DNA of 64,000 nt from Thecaphora thlaspeos (GCA_900291925.1 UWYS01000001.1:1364001-1428000), one strand, 5' to 3'. Counted from the first letter of the stretch, positions 41,422 through 54,219 are shown. Notes: a model not told the origin generated them from the sequence alone. Program-made: numbers and translations.

Positions 41422-43882
41422 ATGTCCGGCCTCTCTGCTTCACCACCACCACCACCACCATCCATCGAGTCGACAAGACGCTGCGACGCCATTCCCAAAC
41501 ATGCCACCCGCGTCCTCTACTGGTTTCGCACCGACCTGCGCCTCCACGATTCCCCCGCTCTCCAAGCCGCGCTGGATCTCAAACCCTCCGCCTTGTTTCC
41601 TGTTTGGTGTTCGGATCCCAACGTACGTCCTCCATCCACTTGAACCCCTTTCTCCCTTCTGTAGTCCCATCTCGCTTACGCTCTTGCCTCTTCTTGGAGC
41701 GCGACTGCACAGTATGTCTACAAGCATCTAGTCGGTATCAATCGCTTTCGGTTCCTCCTCGAGTCCATGCAGGTCCTCTCTGATCAGATCACAAAGACGC
41801 AAAGCGCCTCGAAGCTACTCGTCCTAAGGGGCGAACCAAAGGAACTGCTTCCCGAGCTGTGGAGGAGGTGGAAGATCACCCACCTCGTCATTGAAAAGGT
41901 ACGCCCTCGTTGTTCCCCCCTGTCCTGAGCTCGTGACAGAAGGTCGAGCATCCTGACCGCCTTCGGTTGCTCTTGCCAATTTCATGCCGCGTAGGATCCC
42001 TCGGCGTACGGACGAAGACGCGATGCCCTGGTCCGAGATCTGGCAGAAAAGAACAAGGTCCAAGTCGTGGCGGTTCAGGGTCATCACCTTTACGATCCCG
42101 AGGAGGTGGTAAAGCGGAACAAGGGCAAGCCGACCATGTCCATGAGCATGTTGGAGAAGGTGCGTCGTGCCTCTAGTCCGACCTGATCGTCGACGAAGAA
42201 CGGACGAGCTGACCTATCGCCACGCTCGCGCCTGGGCCGTCTTTGCAGATCATCAAGGACATGGACGACGTCCCCAGACCCATCGACGCACCTACGCATC
42301 TCCCCCTCCCGCAGCTGGAAGGAAGCAAGGCGATCAAGCTCCCGGAGCTCCTCTCGGAACTCTCCTCTTCTCTCGACGGCATCCCGCACTACACGGGAAG
42401 CGGGCGCGAAGGGGCGTCGGGCGTCGACCTCAACTCGTCCAAGCTGGGCGGTCAACGTTCCCGTCCCTTGACATGCTACGACACGCTCTCCGGCACGTCG
42501 CCCTCTCTCTTCTCGGTCCCCACCCTCTCCTCGCTCGGTATGGACGCCTCCGAGATCCGAGACACGATCAAAGGCGGTGAACTGGAAGCGCTCCATCGTC
42601 TCTCGACGCGCTGCAAAGACGCCAAGTACATTGCCACCTTTGCGAAACCAAAGACCTCACCCGGCAAGGACGCCAGCAATCCTGCGACAACGCTGCTATC
42701 GCCGCACCTCAAGTTTGGTTGCCTGAGCGTGAGGAAGTTCTGGTGGGATGTGGAAGAGACCAAGAACAGGTACAAGGGTGGAAGCACGACAAAGATTCCT
42801 GAAAACCTCAACGGACAGCTGCTGTTCAGGGACATGTATGTATGTGCGGAGTATGCGGTGGGGGATGTGTTTGGACAGGTGAGGGGTAATGGGATCTGTC
42901 GATATGTAAGTAATACCTCGCACCCAAGCCGTCACGCTGTGGGACGCGGTGTGGGAAAGAACCGTCCTTGCTAACTCAACTGACGCTCTCCTCTTGTCTT
43001 TCTCCCTTGTCACGACGCTACAGATGGACTGGTACCTCCCGAACGTCTACGACGATTCTGGCCAACTCATCGTACCTCGACCGCGAAGCGACGATCAAGT
43101 AAGCGAAGAACGTCTGTCGGCATACAAGCAAGGCCAGACGGGCTTCCCCTGGATTGACGCTTTGATGCGTCAGTTGCGTCTGGAAGGATGGATGCATCAT
43201 CTAGGTCGACACTCTGTCACTGCCTTTCTAACGCGTGGTCAATGTTGGATCAGCTGGGAACGTGCGGCTGAAGTATTCGCTGAGGTATGTCTTTCGTCGT
43301 CTTTTGACATCCACCTTTCACTCCCGTCCCACACGGTTAGCTGACATGGGATATGCCGGTGGTCTTTTCTTTTTTTTTTTTTTGTTCACAACGACGATGA
43401 CCACAACCCAGTATCTCATCGACTGGGATCCAGCCAGCAACGACGGCAATCACATGTGGTTATCATGTTCGGCCTTCTTCTCCCAATACTACCGTCTTTA
43501 CGGAACGACTTCATTTCCGGCTAAATACGACAAGACTGGCGAATTGGTACGGAAGTATTGTCCGGAACTATCCAAGTATCCGGATAGATACATCTACGAA
43601 CCGTACAATGCACCGATGGACGTGCAGGAAAAGGCAGGGTGTATAATTGGAAAGGACTATCCTTTCCCAATGTTGGATGAGAAGGAGTGTAAAAAGGAGA
43701 ATATGGAGAGGATGAAGGTCTGTTATCAGGTAGGGTTTCATGGTGACTCAAAGGAGGTGTTGGAGGGGAAGGCGGATCGTATCCTCAGAGATAAACATGG
43801 TGAGAAGGAAAAGCCGGAAAAGTTTACGTGGGGACAGGAAGACGAGAATGAGGGTAGACGCAAACGACAGCGTGTCAAGTGA
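41422..43882 (+). CDS. Photolyase/cryptochrome, animal-type (6-4) class
   Basis: Six exons, 41422-41622, 41713-41898, 41995-42159, 42249-42905, 43024-43284 and 43412-43882, all in phase 0, encode 646 residues. The N-terminal antenna domain begins VLYWFRTDLRLHDSPALQAA. The FAD domain contains LLSPHLKFGCLSVRKFWW, GQTGFPWIDALMRQL, the paired His motif WMHHLGRHSVTAFLTRGQCW and WDPASNDGNHMWLSCSAFFS. The HHLxRH pair and the N-x-G-N-x-MWLSCSAFF block are typical of (6-4) photolyases and animal-type cryptochromes, which repair (6-4) photoproducts with blue light or act as light sensors. The basic tail (EGRRKRQRVK) looks like a nuclear localisation signal. Both His are kept, favouring repair activity. 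Sequence alone cannot separate repair from signalling. Confidence 0.92.
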
Positions 43883-44043
43883 TAGCATGCCTGTTCCGGT
43901 TGGAATGTATTGTCAGCGACCAGACCGAGCATAGTGACGGATCGCGTGTGAGTGTGGACGGACGGGAGGGGGAAAGATGATGGACGCTCCACCACGCCAT
44001 ACACGGATTGAGGCCATCTTCGATTCATCGCCGAGCGACGACG

Positions 44044-45215
44044 TTAAATTTTGGAGGCAGAAGCGTCCTCGGTGGCCGCCGAGAGGCGATCGACGACAAA
44101 CTTCCAGAACGACGGCATGTCCTCTTGCGGTTCGAATTCTGAATGTCACGATGCGGTGCGGTGGAAGGGTGGACGAGGTTAGCAAAACGACGGCATGCAG
44201 TGGGAGGATCGTGCGAGGTAAAAAGGCTTGCTGGGATGCTCACCGTCCCACATGCTACGCGACAACGACACAAACGGTCAGTCGCGCTGAGATGGACGGT
44301 GCGCTTCGGGCCTTTGATCTGCTCGAGTACCCACTGGTCCTTGTCGGGCATCTCGTCGTATGTCAAAGGGATTCCCGCCTGTTCGAGTGCAGCCTTGAGC
44401 TTTCGAGCCTGGTCGACGTCGACGGCGGTATCGAGCGCACCGTGTATGACGTAGATCGGGGGCCATGCCTTCTTGGTCGAATCGTCCACCTGGAGCACGT
44501 GAAGCGGTACGTCTGTCCTCTGCAGCCAGCCTTGCTGTTTCCTCTGCGTGTCGGTGAAGAGGAGCTGTGGGAAGATGCCCTCGCGCTGCGCATGCATGTA
44601 GAAGCTGGCGCGCTGCCTGTCTGCCGACGTGTTGGCGGTGACGGGCGCGTTGGGGTCGACGTACGCTGCGTAGTCCGAGGGTGGATTTGCGAGCGAGCCG
44701 AGGAAGGGGACGCGCGGTTCCAGGAAGAAGGGGTGGTCCATCGTGGTAATGGGGTAGATACACGCGATGCCGCGGATTCGTGCGAGGAGATCCTGCCTGC
44801 TACCGGGACACATGCTGAGGCCGAGGAGGAGCGCGAGCCATCCGCCGGCGCTCGATCCGCTGAGTAGGACGCGGTCGAGGTCGAGTCTTGGCTCGGATGG
44901 CGGTAGCTTTGCTGGCAGCGTGTCGAAGGTGAATGCGAGGAGGTCTGAAATGTCGTCGAGGATGAGGGATGCCCGGCACTGCGGTGCAAGGCGGTAGTCG
45001 GGAACGACGATGGCGACGTTGTGACTGTCGACCGCGCGTGTGATGTGCGGGGGTACCTTGTTCCTGCTTCCCTGGATGAGACCGCCACCGTGGAACCAGA
45101 CGAGAACGGGGAGCGGGTGAGAGTCGGTGTTAGATGAGTCGGGAAGGAGGAGGTCGAGGGAGATGTGGAACTTGCCGCCGTATCGGGTAGCGTAGATGTA
45201 GTTGAGTGTCCTCAT
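44044..45215 (-). CDS. Alpha/beta hydrolase (HSL/carboxylesterase-like)
   Basis: Three exons on the minus strand, 45215-44335, 44254-44244 and 44138-44044, encode 328 residues. The oxyanion-hole motif VWFHGGGLIQGSR, then VVPDYRLAPQ, and the nucleophile elbow LLSGSSAGGWLALLLG place it in the HGG (hormone-sensitive-lipase-like) esterases. The acid residue lies in YVIHGALDTAVD, and the catalytic His is in PDKDH. That His codon is completed by an 11-nt microexon (His-Met-Trp-Asp), after which the protein ends FEPQEDMPSFWKFVVDRLSA. Reading straight through would lose the His. The frame extends upstream of 45215 without an ATG. The enzyme hydrolyses a small ester; the substrate is unknown and no signal peptide is present. 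Confidence 0.85.
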
Positions 45216-45598
45216 GGCGGATGGAGAGTTGAGCGTGGCCGGTGATGGAAGGAGGGTGAGGAGGTGGGGCAAAGAGGAGCGAGGCAGTAGGCAGTGAGCG
45301 GAGGAAGGCCGCCATCACGGCGTGGTGCGTGCCGACTGCCGAATGTGGAGAAAGGCGCGCTCCGAGATCCGAGCAAAGGAAGAGCCGTCCAACCGGCAGC
45401 GGCAGCGGTGAGCACGGGCCTTCGTTTTCCTTCCCACCGACCCACCACCACCTATCACCAGCCCCGCCACAAACCACACCCAGTCCGCCGTCCTTCGCTC
45501 TATCATCTCCTGCCACCGCAGCACACATACCCGGCAGCAGCGACCCGCAGACACCAACCCGCAGACACCAACCCGCCACCACCCCGTCCTCTACCGCA
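45216..45598. other. Divergent promoter of the hydrolase and the F-box gene
   Basis: 383 bp between opposite start codons, rich in CACC/CCACC runs on the plus strand. No gene is supported. Confidence 0.5.
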
Positions 45599-47984
45599 AT
45601 GGCGGCTTCCGACTGGCCCACCCAGGGCAGCCAGCACCACTACCACCATAGCCACCACCATGGCCCAAACCTCCTCTCTGTACCACCAGAGATTCTTGAC
45701 AACATCGCATGCTTTGCAGCTGTAGCAGCAACCACCTTCTCCGCCTTTTACCATGCCAAGCCAGGCACTGCCTCCACCCGAGCGTCAAACGCCCGCCGCC
45801 CCGGCATGCTCTACGAAAGCAGCATACGCCCCTCGGACGTCATCACACCGCCAAACGACCTTCGCAGCCTCCTCCTCACCTGCCGTCGCTTTCACACGCT
45901 GCTCAACCTCGACACAAACCCGCGCCTCTATGCCCGCGTGTTCCGCTCCAAGTTCGACACCGCCGCAATCGAGAGGAGGTTTGGCAAACGCGCAGTCAGC
46001 TCCTACAATCTCGCACAGGAACTTCGGAGGAGGTGCATCGTGCTAAGCAGAATGAGAAGGAGCGTGCAGAGGCAGCAGCTCTGTCCCGGTGGCATGTCCG
46101 AACATAATTACGCCGTGCTAGTCGACAACCTCTGGACCGCCTATCTCATGCTGCTCGAGAATGGTGAGTCGGCCTCCCATACACGCTCGATCAATCGTAC
46201 ACAGACGCTCTGACGATCAAGCATCTTCTCCCTGCCACCGCCTCGCGCGCAGACGGCCTCAACCTGCAACAACTCAAATGGGGCCAGATCGAGAGCTACC
46301 TCGCCATCCACCACGCCCAGGTCATGCTGACAGAGGCTGTCCAGCCGGGCTACCCCACCGACTCGGTCGACCGCGCGCTCGCGCTTCACATCACCTACCT
46401 CCTCACCGACCCGGAGCAGCTCGCCTCCGAGTCCAAAGACGAGAGCGAGGAGAAGCTCTTTGTCCTCCGGCCCTTCGTGTTTGCCGCACACAAGGTGGGT
46501 TGGCGCTGGCTCCTCGAAGCGCCCTTATCGCCCGGTCCTCTTGACCCCGAACTCACCTTTCTCTTCGAACCGCTTCTGACCCGCCAGTTCAACGCGATGT
46601 TTGCACCCTGGACGATCCGCAACCTGCCTCTTAGCCGCTATCCGGATGCTTCGCAAGTAAACCCAGGCAACCGCCCCAACCAGCGGCCCAACCCTTTTCT
46701 CGCCGACCTCACGCCGCGCACCCGCGCCTGCGAGATCGACCACTGCGGCCAACGCATCCGCATCGCCATCCCCGTCCTCGCCCACGGCGCGCTGTTTTCG
46801 TTTTTCATGAAGGTCGAAAAGGATCCGGCCGTGCTGGGGATGGGAGCACTGCTGAGTCAGCCGGACACGGCCGGCGTCGCTTCCAGCGACGGTGCGGCAG
46901 CAGACGGTAACGCCGACCTGAACCGACGCGTACGCGCGCGCTCTTCACGCAGTCCGCTCTCGCTGTCCTCCGTGGACCACGACAAGGATGTCCTACGCCT
47001 CCTGTGTTGCGTCGATCCACTGACGTCTCGCGGTCTCACGCCGCTTTCCTGCATGGGCATGTTCGAGGGGACATGGGAAGGACGATTCTCGTTTTTCGAC
47101 TTTGACAGCTATCGCGAGATGCTGGCCGGCCGCATGCGCAGTCTGTACGAAGGACCGTTCGGCGAGCAGCCACAGATCTGGAAGATCAAGGAAAGGATTG
47201 TTAGGCTGGGACAGGGAGAGGCGCCGGGTGGCAAGGGAAGCGTGTTGAGCGCCGGCTACATGCCGCATCCGGAAGGGCTGATCATGGACGAAAAGGTCGA
47301 GGAGAGCATAGGGAAGGATTCGGTCGTGGTGGATCGGAGCGAGCTGGAGCGTGATCAGATGGCGGGGATCAAGGGGAAAGCCAAGATGGGGAGCGAGGAC
47401 GTCTACATGTCGGACGGGACGGCGACGACGGCCTTACCGAGCGACTGGGCGAGCTATCCACGCTTCGAAGACGAAGAAGCTTTGTCTGGCTCGAGAACGG
47501 AGGATGGGTACGAGATCTTGCTTTCGGGAACGGTGAGTACGCCCCACTCTCCTCTGTTGGCGCGCTCTCGGCGCAAGTCACTACCGGATTCTGACGCCTG
47601 GACGCCTTTTGCTCTGCAACGCCCGACGACGAACAGGGTCACTCGGCATGGGGACGCTTCGTGCTGCGTGGCCGCGTACGGACGTGGGATGGCATGTTGA
47701 TCATGGCAAAGGAATACCGTCCGGACGGAAGAGGGCGTTGGCTATACCGTGGCTACGTCGTCGCTGGAGGTAAGCTGGTGGGGAGGTGGCGAGATACCTT
47801 TACGCCGGAGAATATGAGCGGGTACGAAGGGTGAGTTGGCCGTTCTCCCGCCCACGGCCGAGAAGGAAATGGTGTGCGCAGGGTTGGTGTTGGACTGACA
47901 CGGTTAAGCCTTTTGATCTATATTCGCATTTTCTCCGGAATTCCTGGCAGATGTTTCTTGTTGCATCGTCGTGAAGCTTCGTAA
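45599..47984 (+). CDS. F-box-like protein
   Basis: Exons 45599-46163, 46253-47532, 47637-47830 and 47882-47984 (phases 1, 0, 2) give about 713 residues. After a His-rich start (HHYHHSHHH) comes an F-box-like segment: LLSVPPEILDNIACFA, then DLRSLLLTCRRFHTLL and NPRLYARVFRSKFD. The C-terminal domain contains LTPLSCMGMFEGTWEGRFSF, GHSAWGRFVLRGRVRTWDGM and GRWLYRGYVVAGGKLVGRWR, then FTPENMSGYEG, a pattern I know from uncharacterised basidiomycete F-box proteins. F-box proteins recruit substrates to SCF ubiquitin ligases. The last exon is the least certain: without the final intron the protein would stop straight after GYEG. Confidence 0.7.
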
Positions 47985-48680
47985 AGCGGTCAAGGGATTG
48001 TGTTAGCCTATGTGTACTTCTAGTCTGGTGGTTGCTCCATGGTCTGTGCAGAGGTCTTGAGTGGCATGTGTGTGCGTGTGATGCGGAGGTTATCAGGGAT
48101 AGAGCGAGCTGAAGAGGCTCAGCTTACGAAGCAGGAGGACGGTGCGGCCGTTGCTAGCTTGTCCCAGGAGGCAACGCGTGGCGTGAGACGTGGAGGCCTC
48201 CACTTAGTCGGGCGGCACGGATGGGACGGAGCGGGCGCGGTGTGGGGGGAATGAGGTGACAGCGAACCTCCGCTTCCCGCTTCCCGCTTCCCGCTTCCCG
48301 CTTCCCGCTTCCCGCCCCCACCTCATCCTTCCCTTCACCCATCTACCCCACACGACTCCCACCACGACCAACCTCGCCGTCCTTTCCGCACCTCAGCCTC
48401 CACGTCACGACGCACCGTTCCCACCTCGCCCCGTCTCATTATATTGACAGCGAAACAGACACCCGTGCCAACTCGGCTCCTTGCGTTGCGCCCCGACCCA
48501 CCTGAGCCTTGCTCGACCGACGACGCCCTGAAAGATAACGTGCACGGATCGACGACCCGACCTCTTGACCCTACCTAAAGCGTCGCTCGATCCACCCACC
48601 ACACTCTGTCTCTTGGCAGCACCACGCTGTTTTCTCCTCCCCCCCCCCCCTCCCTCCCTTTCGCCGACAGACCTTGCAAG
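47985..48680. other. Intergenic region upstream of the UBE2J-like gene
   Basis: Promoter and leader of the plus-strand E2 gene, with a 7-bp repeat (listed separately) and a poly-C run just before the start codon. No gene is supported. Confidence 0.55.
48273..48314. repeat. 7-bp tandem repeat (CTTCCCG)x6
   Basis: Six perfect consecutive copies in the region upstream of the E2 gene. Confidence 0.93.
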
Positions 48681-49185
48681 ATGGCCACGACGTCGTCACA
48701 CAACAAGAAATCCTCGTCCGTCAAGCGTATCCTCTCGGAAGCACGCGAGCTCTCATCCGACATATCTACCGAATACACCGCCGCACCGCTCGAGGACAAC
48801 ATCTTCGAATGGCACTTCACCCTACGCGGACCGTCTGGCTCTGAATTCGCCGATGGTCTCTACCATGGTCGCATCCTGCTACCGGCAGAATACCCCATGC
48901 GACCTCCCAACCTGATGATCCTCACTCCCAACGGAAGGTGGGAGTTGAACAAGAAAATCTGCCTTACTTTCACCGGCTTTCACGAAGAGATGTGGCAACC
49001 GGCGTGGGGGATTAGGACAGCCTTGTTGGGTATACAGACGTTCATGACGGCCAGAGCTGAGGCCGCTGTTGGCATCGGAGCGTTGGACTATTCCGTCGAT
49101 GTCAGAGAAAAGCTGGCCAAAGAGTGAGTTGGCAGCATTTGTCGTGTTCTATGGCAGACGATGAATCTGACCTCTCCCTCTCTTC

Positions 49186-49222
<37 letters not shown>

Positions 49223-49780
49223 CCTCTCTCCGTGTCCCCCATCGCGCCCGCTCACCTGGACACAAACAATAGATCACGATCTTGGACCTGCCCAACATGT
49301 CAACTTACCAACTCGCAACTGCTCCCCGACGCCGACGCTTCGTCAGAATCAAGAAAAGTCGAGACTCTACCGGAAGGCTTGACGATCGACGCCACTGCCT
49401 CGTCAAAGGCACAAGCCAAGGAGAATGTCGCTGCTGCCCCCAGCGGTCAGGCAGTCGACCATGCCACCGTAGCTACGACCGTCTCGACCGTCAGTCCGTC
49501 TATATCATCTACAGCAGTCATCGATCCTCCTACATCGTCGTCGTCGTCGTCGTCGCGCGTCATAGAGGAAGCAGCACGACCAGTTCCAACTCGCACCCTC
49601 CCCTTCCCAGCAGAGTCACGCACATCGACAGGAACAGCAGCAACGACGACGATCGTCTCGAACCGTCCCGACACGGCTGGTGCGACGTTTCCGAGCGAAA
49701 GGAAACTCGTTCTGTTAGATCGTTGTATCACTCTGCTCGTCTGCCTCGTAGCACTACTGATCATCAAACGCTTGATCTGA
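48681..49780 (+). CDS. Tail-anchored ubiquitin-conjugating enzyme, Ubc6/UBE2J class
   Basis: Two exons, 48681-49123 and 49273-49780 (phase 2), encode 316 residues. The UBC domain occupies residues 10-150: FEWHFTLRGPSGSEFADGLY, YPMRPPNLMILTPNGRWE, and the catalytic Cys94 in NKKICLTFTGFHEEMWQPAW. As in Ubc6/UBE2J, the classical HPN motif is replaced (TPNGRW) and the WQPxWxIRTALL block is present. A Ser/Thr-rich linker leads to a C-terminal membrane anchor (DRCITLLVCLVALLIIKRLI), so the active site faces the cytosol at the ER. These E2s work with Doa10/Hrd1-type ligases in ER-associated degradation. The intron is rich in CT repeats. Its 3' end faces the APC5 gene with 145 bp between. Confidence 0.92.
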
Positions 49781-49925
49781 TGAGCTTTCCCTCTATCGCC
49801 TTGGGTTCTCCCGCATCCACCTGACGTGTCCATGCATCGTATCACTTTACATCCCTCCATCTGTTGTTCATGGTTTCTTCTCGCCATTGCAATGTCATAA
49901 CGATCTCCGTGTTCCCATCCATCCA

Positions 49926-52900
49926 TCACGTCCCCCCGTTTAGTCGAATCGTCGCGGCCGCACCGCACGAGACGTGCTCGCCCACCATCTTGACCACCTC
50001 CAACACCTTATCGACCATCTGCAGGCTCTCCGTGCACTCTGCCTCGCTAGCGCCAAGACAGTCGCGCTCCACCTCGGCCAGCTTGGCAATCGCACCGTCG
50101 CGTTCCTCGGCACGGTCAAGCTCGTGTAGCACCCTAGCCTGGTGGTAGAGCACCTTACGCTGCACGTGGATCAGCGAGATCCTTTCCATATCTGCCGGTG
50201 CCGTCGGTCACAGAGGAGAACACGGTTGGAACGGCGGGTGAGTGGGAGGAAACAAGGATGGTGGCGTCATCTCGCAGTGTGAGGGGAGGCTTACCACGTT
50301 CGGCGCGGTCTAGCCAAGTCACTGAATCTCGTATCGCCCTCATGTCGAGCGAGTCGGAACCATCACGCGCTGTCGTGCGAAGGCGCTTTGTCAGTCAGCA
50401 CAGCAACAGCAAGTCGACATGCGCAAAGAGGCGGAGGGTCGGATCACCACGCACACTTACCTCTAGTTGGCCTTGCCGTCGCCAGCATGCACTCGGCGTA
50501 GGTCCACTGCGCCGTAGCACGCGTCTCGAGATCGTCGTCGGCCAGAATCTGAGATCAAGCATGGACAGGGCAGCGTGGGAAGTTACGGAAGTTAGACCTG
50601 CTAGTTCCGATGTATCTTTGGCGCTATTCCAAACACCAATAATTACTCACGTGCGGCAGGACCTCGTCCAACGCAGCCGTAGCCTGTTCTGGCATCCCGA
50701 AGCCGATCCCGGCGATCCTAGCCAGAATGGTGATGCCGGCCCGCTCGAGCGAGGCGTGTCCTTTCGCTCTGGCCAGGGCGATAGCCAGCAAGGCCGGTGA
50801 CTGAGCACGCGTTGCTTGGTCGGCGTCGACAAGCCTCTGCGCCTTGTCCAGCAGGAGCTCGATCTTTTGGCCAAATGTCAACGTCGTCCTTCTGCCGAAG
50901 CGTGTCTCTGTCGCCTGTTGTGGCCCGGTCGAATCCTTGTCCATGCCAGAGGGGACGAGCAGTTCCTGCAACGCCTTCGGCGTCTCGACGAGATCCTCGA
51001 TGTCGGCGTCCTGCAGGACGTGATGGGAGCTCGGGTCCAATTTGGCCAACCTCTGCAGCGTCTTTGTCTCGCGCCGCCGTTTTGCCCGCAGCCAGAGGAT
51101 ACTCCAGACCGCCTCGGCCCACGCGTGATACTCGCCGATCGACAATGCCTCGAACGTCCTGGGACGCAGCAGCAGGCCAAGGCCCGAATCGTAATTGCCT
51201 CTGCGCGCGCACTGTCGGCGGAGAGCACACAGGTCGGGTTGGACGACAATAAACGGACGTCAGTACGGGGAACATGGCCCGTTCGAGCTCCGGCGTGGCC
51301 CGTCTTCGCCAGGCATACCTTCAAGGCTTTTCGACACCTCGCTTGGATGTGTGCTTCAGCCTGGATCGAAGCGACAGCGCCGTTGGGCCGAGCCGCACGT
51401 CCGAGGTAGACGTTGGCGATCTTTGCGTGGCCCAATTCCTGCCACAGGCTGCCCATCGTGATGTACGGGCGCGCTGCATTGGCGCCGAAGCGCCGTGTGG
51501 CGTCCTCCATCAGGTGGAGCGACATCTCGACCGACGACCTGGGCGCTTTCGTGTCGATGCGCGGCGGCCGGAAGGACCGCGTGAGATGGTGCAGGACCGC
51601 GACGAGGTCGTCACCCTAGGTACGGTCGTGGACGGAGGAAGAGGATGCAGCCGTTTCGGCGGGCAGGATCAGCGTCAAGCGTCAGCAACATCCATCCTGT
51701 GGCTGAGGTCTACTCACGGTTGCGGCGTCGCGCTCCGCCTGCCAGAGAGTGTCTTGGCTAGATAGCTGCAGGCTCTCCGGGTCTTGGGCGTGCACGGTGC
51801 CCCTGCTGGTCCCTTCGCCTTGCAAGCGTCGCATCAAGCTGTAGAAGGCCGGGGCCAAGCGACGCAATGCGGGTCAATGTCAGCACGGGCGACTCACACT
51901 CCATACGCCGGCCCAGCGCCGCAGCATTGCGGACTCACCTTTCGCACATGACGATGCACTCGTGGTCGTCTGCCGAGCGGGCCAGGCTGATGGCCTCGTC
52001 TAGGGCCTAGGTTGCATGCATTCCGTCCGAGCAGGTCGCTTTGCGATCAGCGCTTTAGACCAAGACTTCTGGCACACCTCGAGATCTGGCCGCTGAGCGC
52101 GCTACTAGACTCACCGCTCTCGCCGCAGTCAGACCTCCGGTCTGATAGTGGAACGTGGCGAGGTGCAGCAGCGTGTGTTGGTGAAGCTCGCTGGGATTGG
52201 CGAGGAAGATGTCGAATTGGGTCCAATCCCCGTGCTGGGATACTCAACGGGTGCTCCACGACACATTCCAGCCGGCACATCTTGCACTTACCGGTCTGAT
52301 CCCGGCGCAAAGTAATCGAACGACTTCTGCATATTGTCCTTGGCCGCGGCAAAGTCGCCCGTGAGTATCGCCACCTGGAATCTGCAGGAATCGAGGATCG
52401 AAAGGCGGCCAAGAACGCGCATCAGCGGCCTCGCTCGACGGAATACATCAGCCGTGCGCCCAGCTCTCCTCACCGTTCGTAAGCCACGATCCTCGAGCTC
52501 TGGTCTGATGCAAGCCGCACGGTAACCGCAGGGAGGGAAAGGGGTGATAGGTCAGGCGCTCGATGTGCGGATCCGATCGCGAGCAACATGTTCCCTCGCG
52601 GACGTACCTTCGGTCTCGTCGGACCCGCCGTAGGCATCGCTCTGGGACGCCGAATCGAGAGAGCCTTCCTTCCACGCTAGAGCCACGTCCCTCAGCCTTC
52701 CACGAGCTTCAAGGTCGAGACTGTCGAAGACGAGCTTGACTCGGCGAAAATGGAGTCCGAAGAAGGAGCGCCGGTCCTGGAACGAATACGAAGGAGACCG
52801 CCGTCCCGAACGTCAGAGAGGAAATGCTTGCTGATGAAAAGTGCTGCACATGCGCTTCTTCACTCACAACGAAGACGTCGGATGTTTCCATCAGCTGAAG

Positions 52901-53569
52901 TGAGAGGAACGGCGGGGAATGAAGAGGAGGGAGTAGAGACGTGGTTTCGTGTCGGTGAGGCGATCCAGCGAGCTCAACCATCTGCCTCCGCAGGAGGAGG
53001 GCGTGCTCACCCCCATAGACTCGTAAGGCGTAAGGATCCTGCTGAGCTCTGCGATGGGAACAGGAGGAAGGTCGTATCTGCGGGCGTCAGCCGTATCCAC
53101 GCTGTGCCGGCTCCGGGAACCGGATCGTCGGATGCCTTACTTTCGTTGAAGAGCTTCGTCAGCCCGTCGGAAACCTGCAGAATTTCGAGCTACGAAATGG
53201 GCGCAAATAGCAAGACCCAGTGCATGGAGAGGACCCGTCGCGGCTGTCAGCGTAAATCCGGATCGAAGCGCCTGCTAATGAGCACCGAGGCGACGCTGCA
53301 GCGCTCACCGTCCTGTGGAGGTACTCGCAGACCACCTCCGCCTGCTGCGGATCGCAGAGGAGCGCTGCCCGGACGTGTACGAGGAAGTGTTGGAGCGAGG
53401 CGGTGGGCGCAACGACCTGGTAGATGAGATCCATAAGCAGAAGCAAGAGTGCCCGCCGAGCCTCGCGTGCCGTGTCGGGAAGGCGGACGCGGCAATGAAA
53501 GTTGAGCAGGAGGAGGATGGCGAGGCCATGTCCATCTATCTCGCCGGGCGACGAGGCCGCTTGCGGCAT
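49926..53569 (-). CDS. APC5: Anaphase-promoting complex subunit 5 (APC5)
   Basis: Fifteen exons on the minus strand: 53569-53309, 53189-53141, 53048-53011, 52894-52868, 52776-52608, 52504-52474, 52381-52292, 52190-52115, 52006-51939, 51838-51718, 51615-51319, 51211-50651, 50548-50461, 50369-50295 and 50191-49926. Phases agree throughout and give 738 residues, the normal APC5 size. Diagnostic stretches are RRSFFGLHFRRVKLVFDSL, then FQVAILTGDFAAAKDNMQKS, HQHTLLHLATFHYQTGGLTA and ALDEAISLARSADDHECIVM; this is the APC5 core with its TPR-like helices, which supports the scaffold of the cell-cycle ubiquitin ligase. One exon is 27 nt and another 31 nt. The N-terminus and the acceptor of the third exon are the least certain points; a neighbouring acceptor at 53077 would break the frame. 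Confidence 0.8.
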
Positions 53570-54188
53570 GGCTGGGCTTGGTGGTCGGTCGGTCGGTGTA
53601 TGTGATGGAAGTGTGCGAGGTGGAGCGGGAGGCGTCTGTTGCGAGCGAGCAAACAGAAGGGACGCTTTGAGGTGCGGCCCGTGCTCGACCCGCCTTGCTC
53701 GCTCCACATTTGTGCCAAATTTTCGGCCATCTTTCTGGTGTCGCAGTCTTGTTGTTTTCGCTGTTTCGCGGCCTTGTGCGTGCTGGCCTTGCTCAAAGGT
53801 CGTGCCGGCGTCTCGGTGCCTCCGCCCGGGGGAAGGGTTCTTCGGATCGGGTGCCGTTGTACATCGATCTTCGAGAGCTTCCAGAACGCCTTCACAGCAC
53901 TGCTCTCCTCCAATTTAGTCTCGCTGTCTGCCTACACCACAGCACTTTCAGCCTTGTTCGCAGGTGGCCTAAGCTGTTGGGTGTCCGGGAGCAAGGCTGC
54001 GGACCCGTTTCATTGCGGAGGGAGGATGGGAGGCGTACGTGGGGACAACATGCGCCTCTCGATCACGGTCCGTGCCGGAAAATTTCTCCACACGCGGCAT
54101 CGACCTTCGAGTCGACAGCGGCTGCTACGTTGACCCTTTGTCACCACCGCCCTTCTCGTCGCGCACTCACACCGACTTGTCGAGAAGA

Positions 54189-54219
<31 letters not shown>

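Noticed and set aside
52190..52234. Earlier acceptor at 52235 for APC5 exon 8
   Set aside because: It looked good by sequence (HGDWTQFD) but is out of phase with exon 7; the acceptor at 52191 keeps the frame and the conserved TPR sequence.
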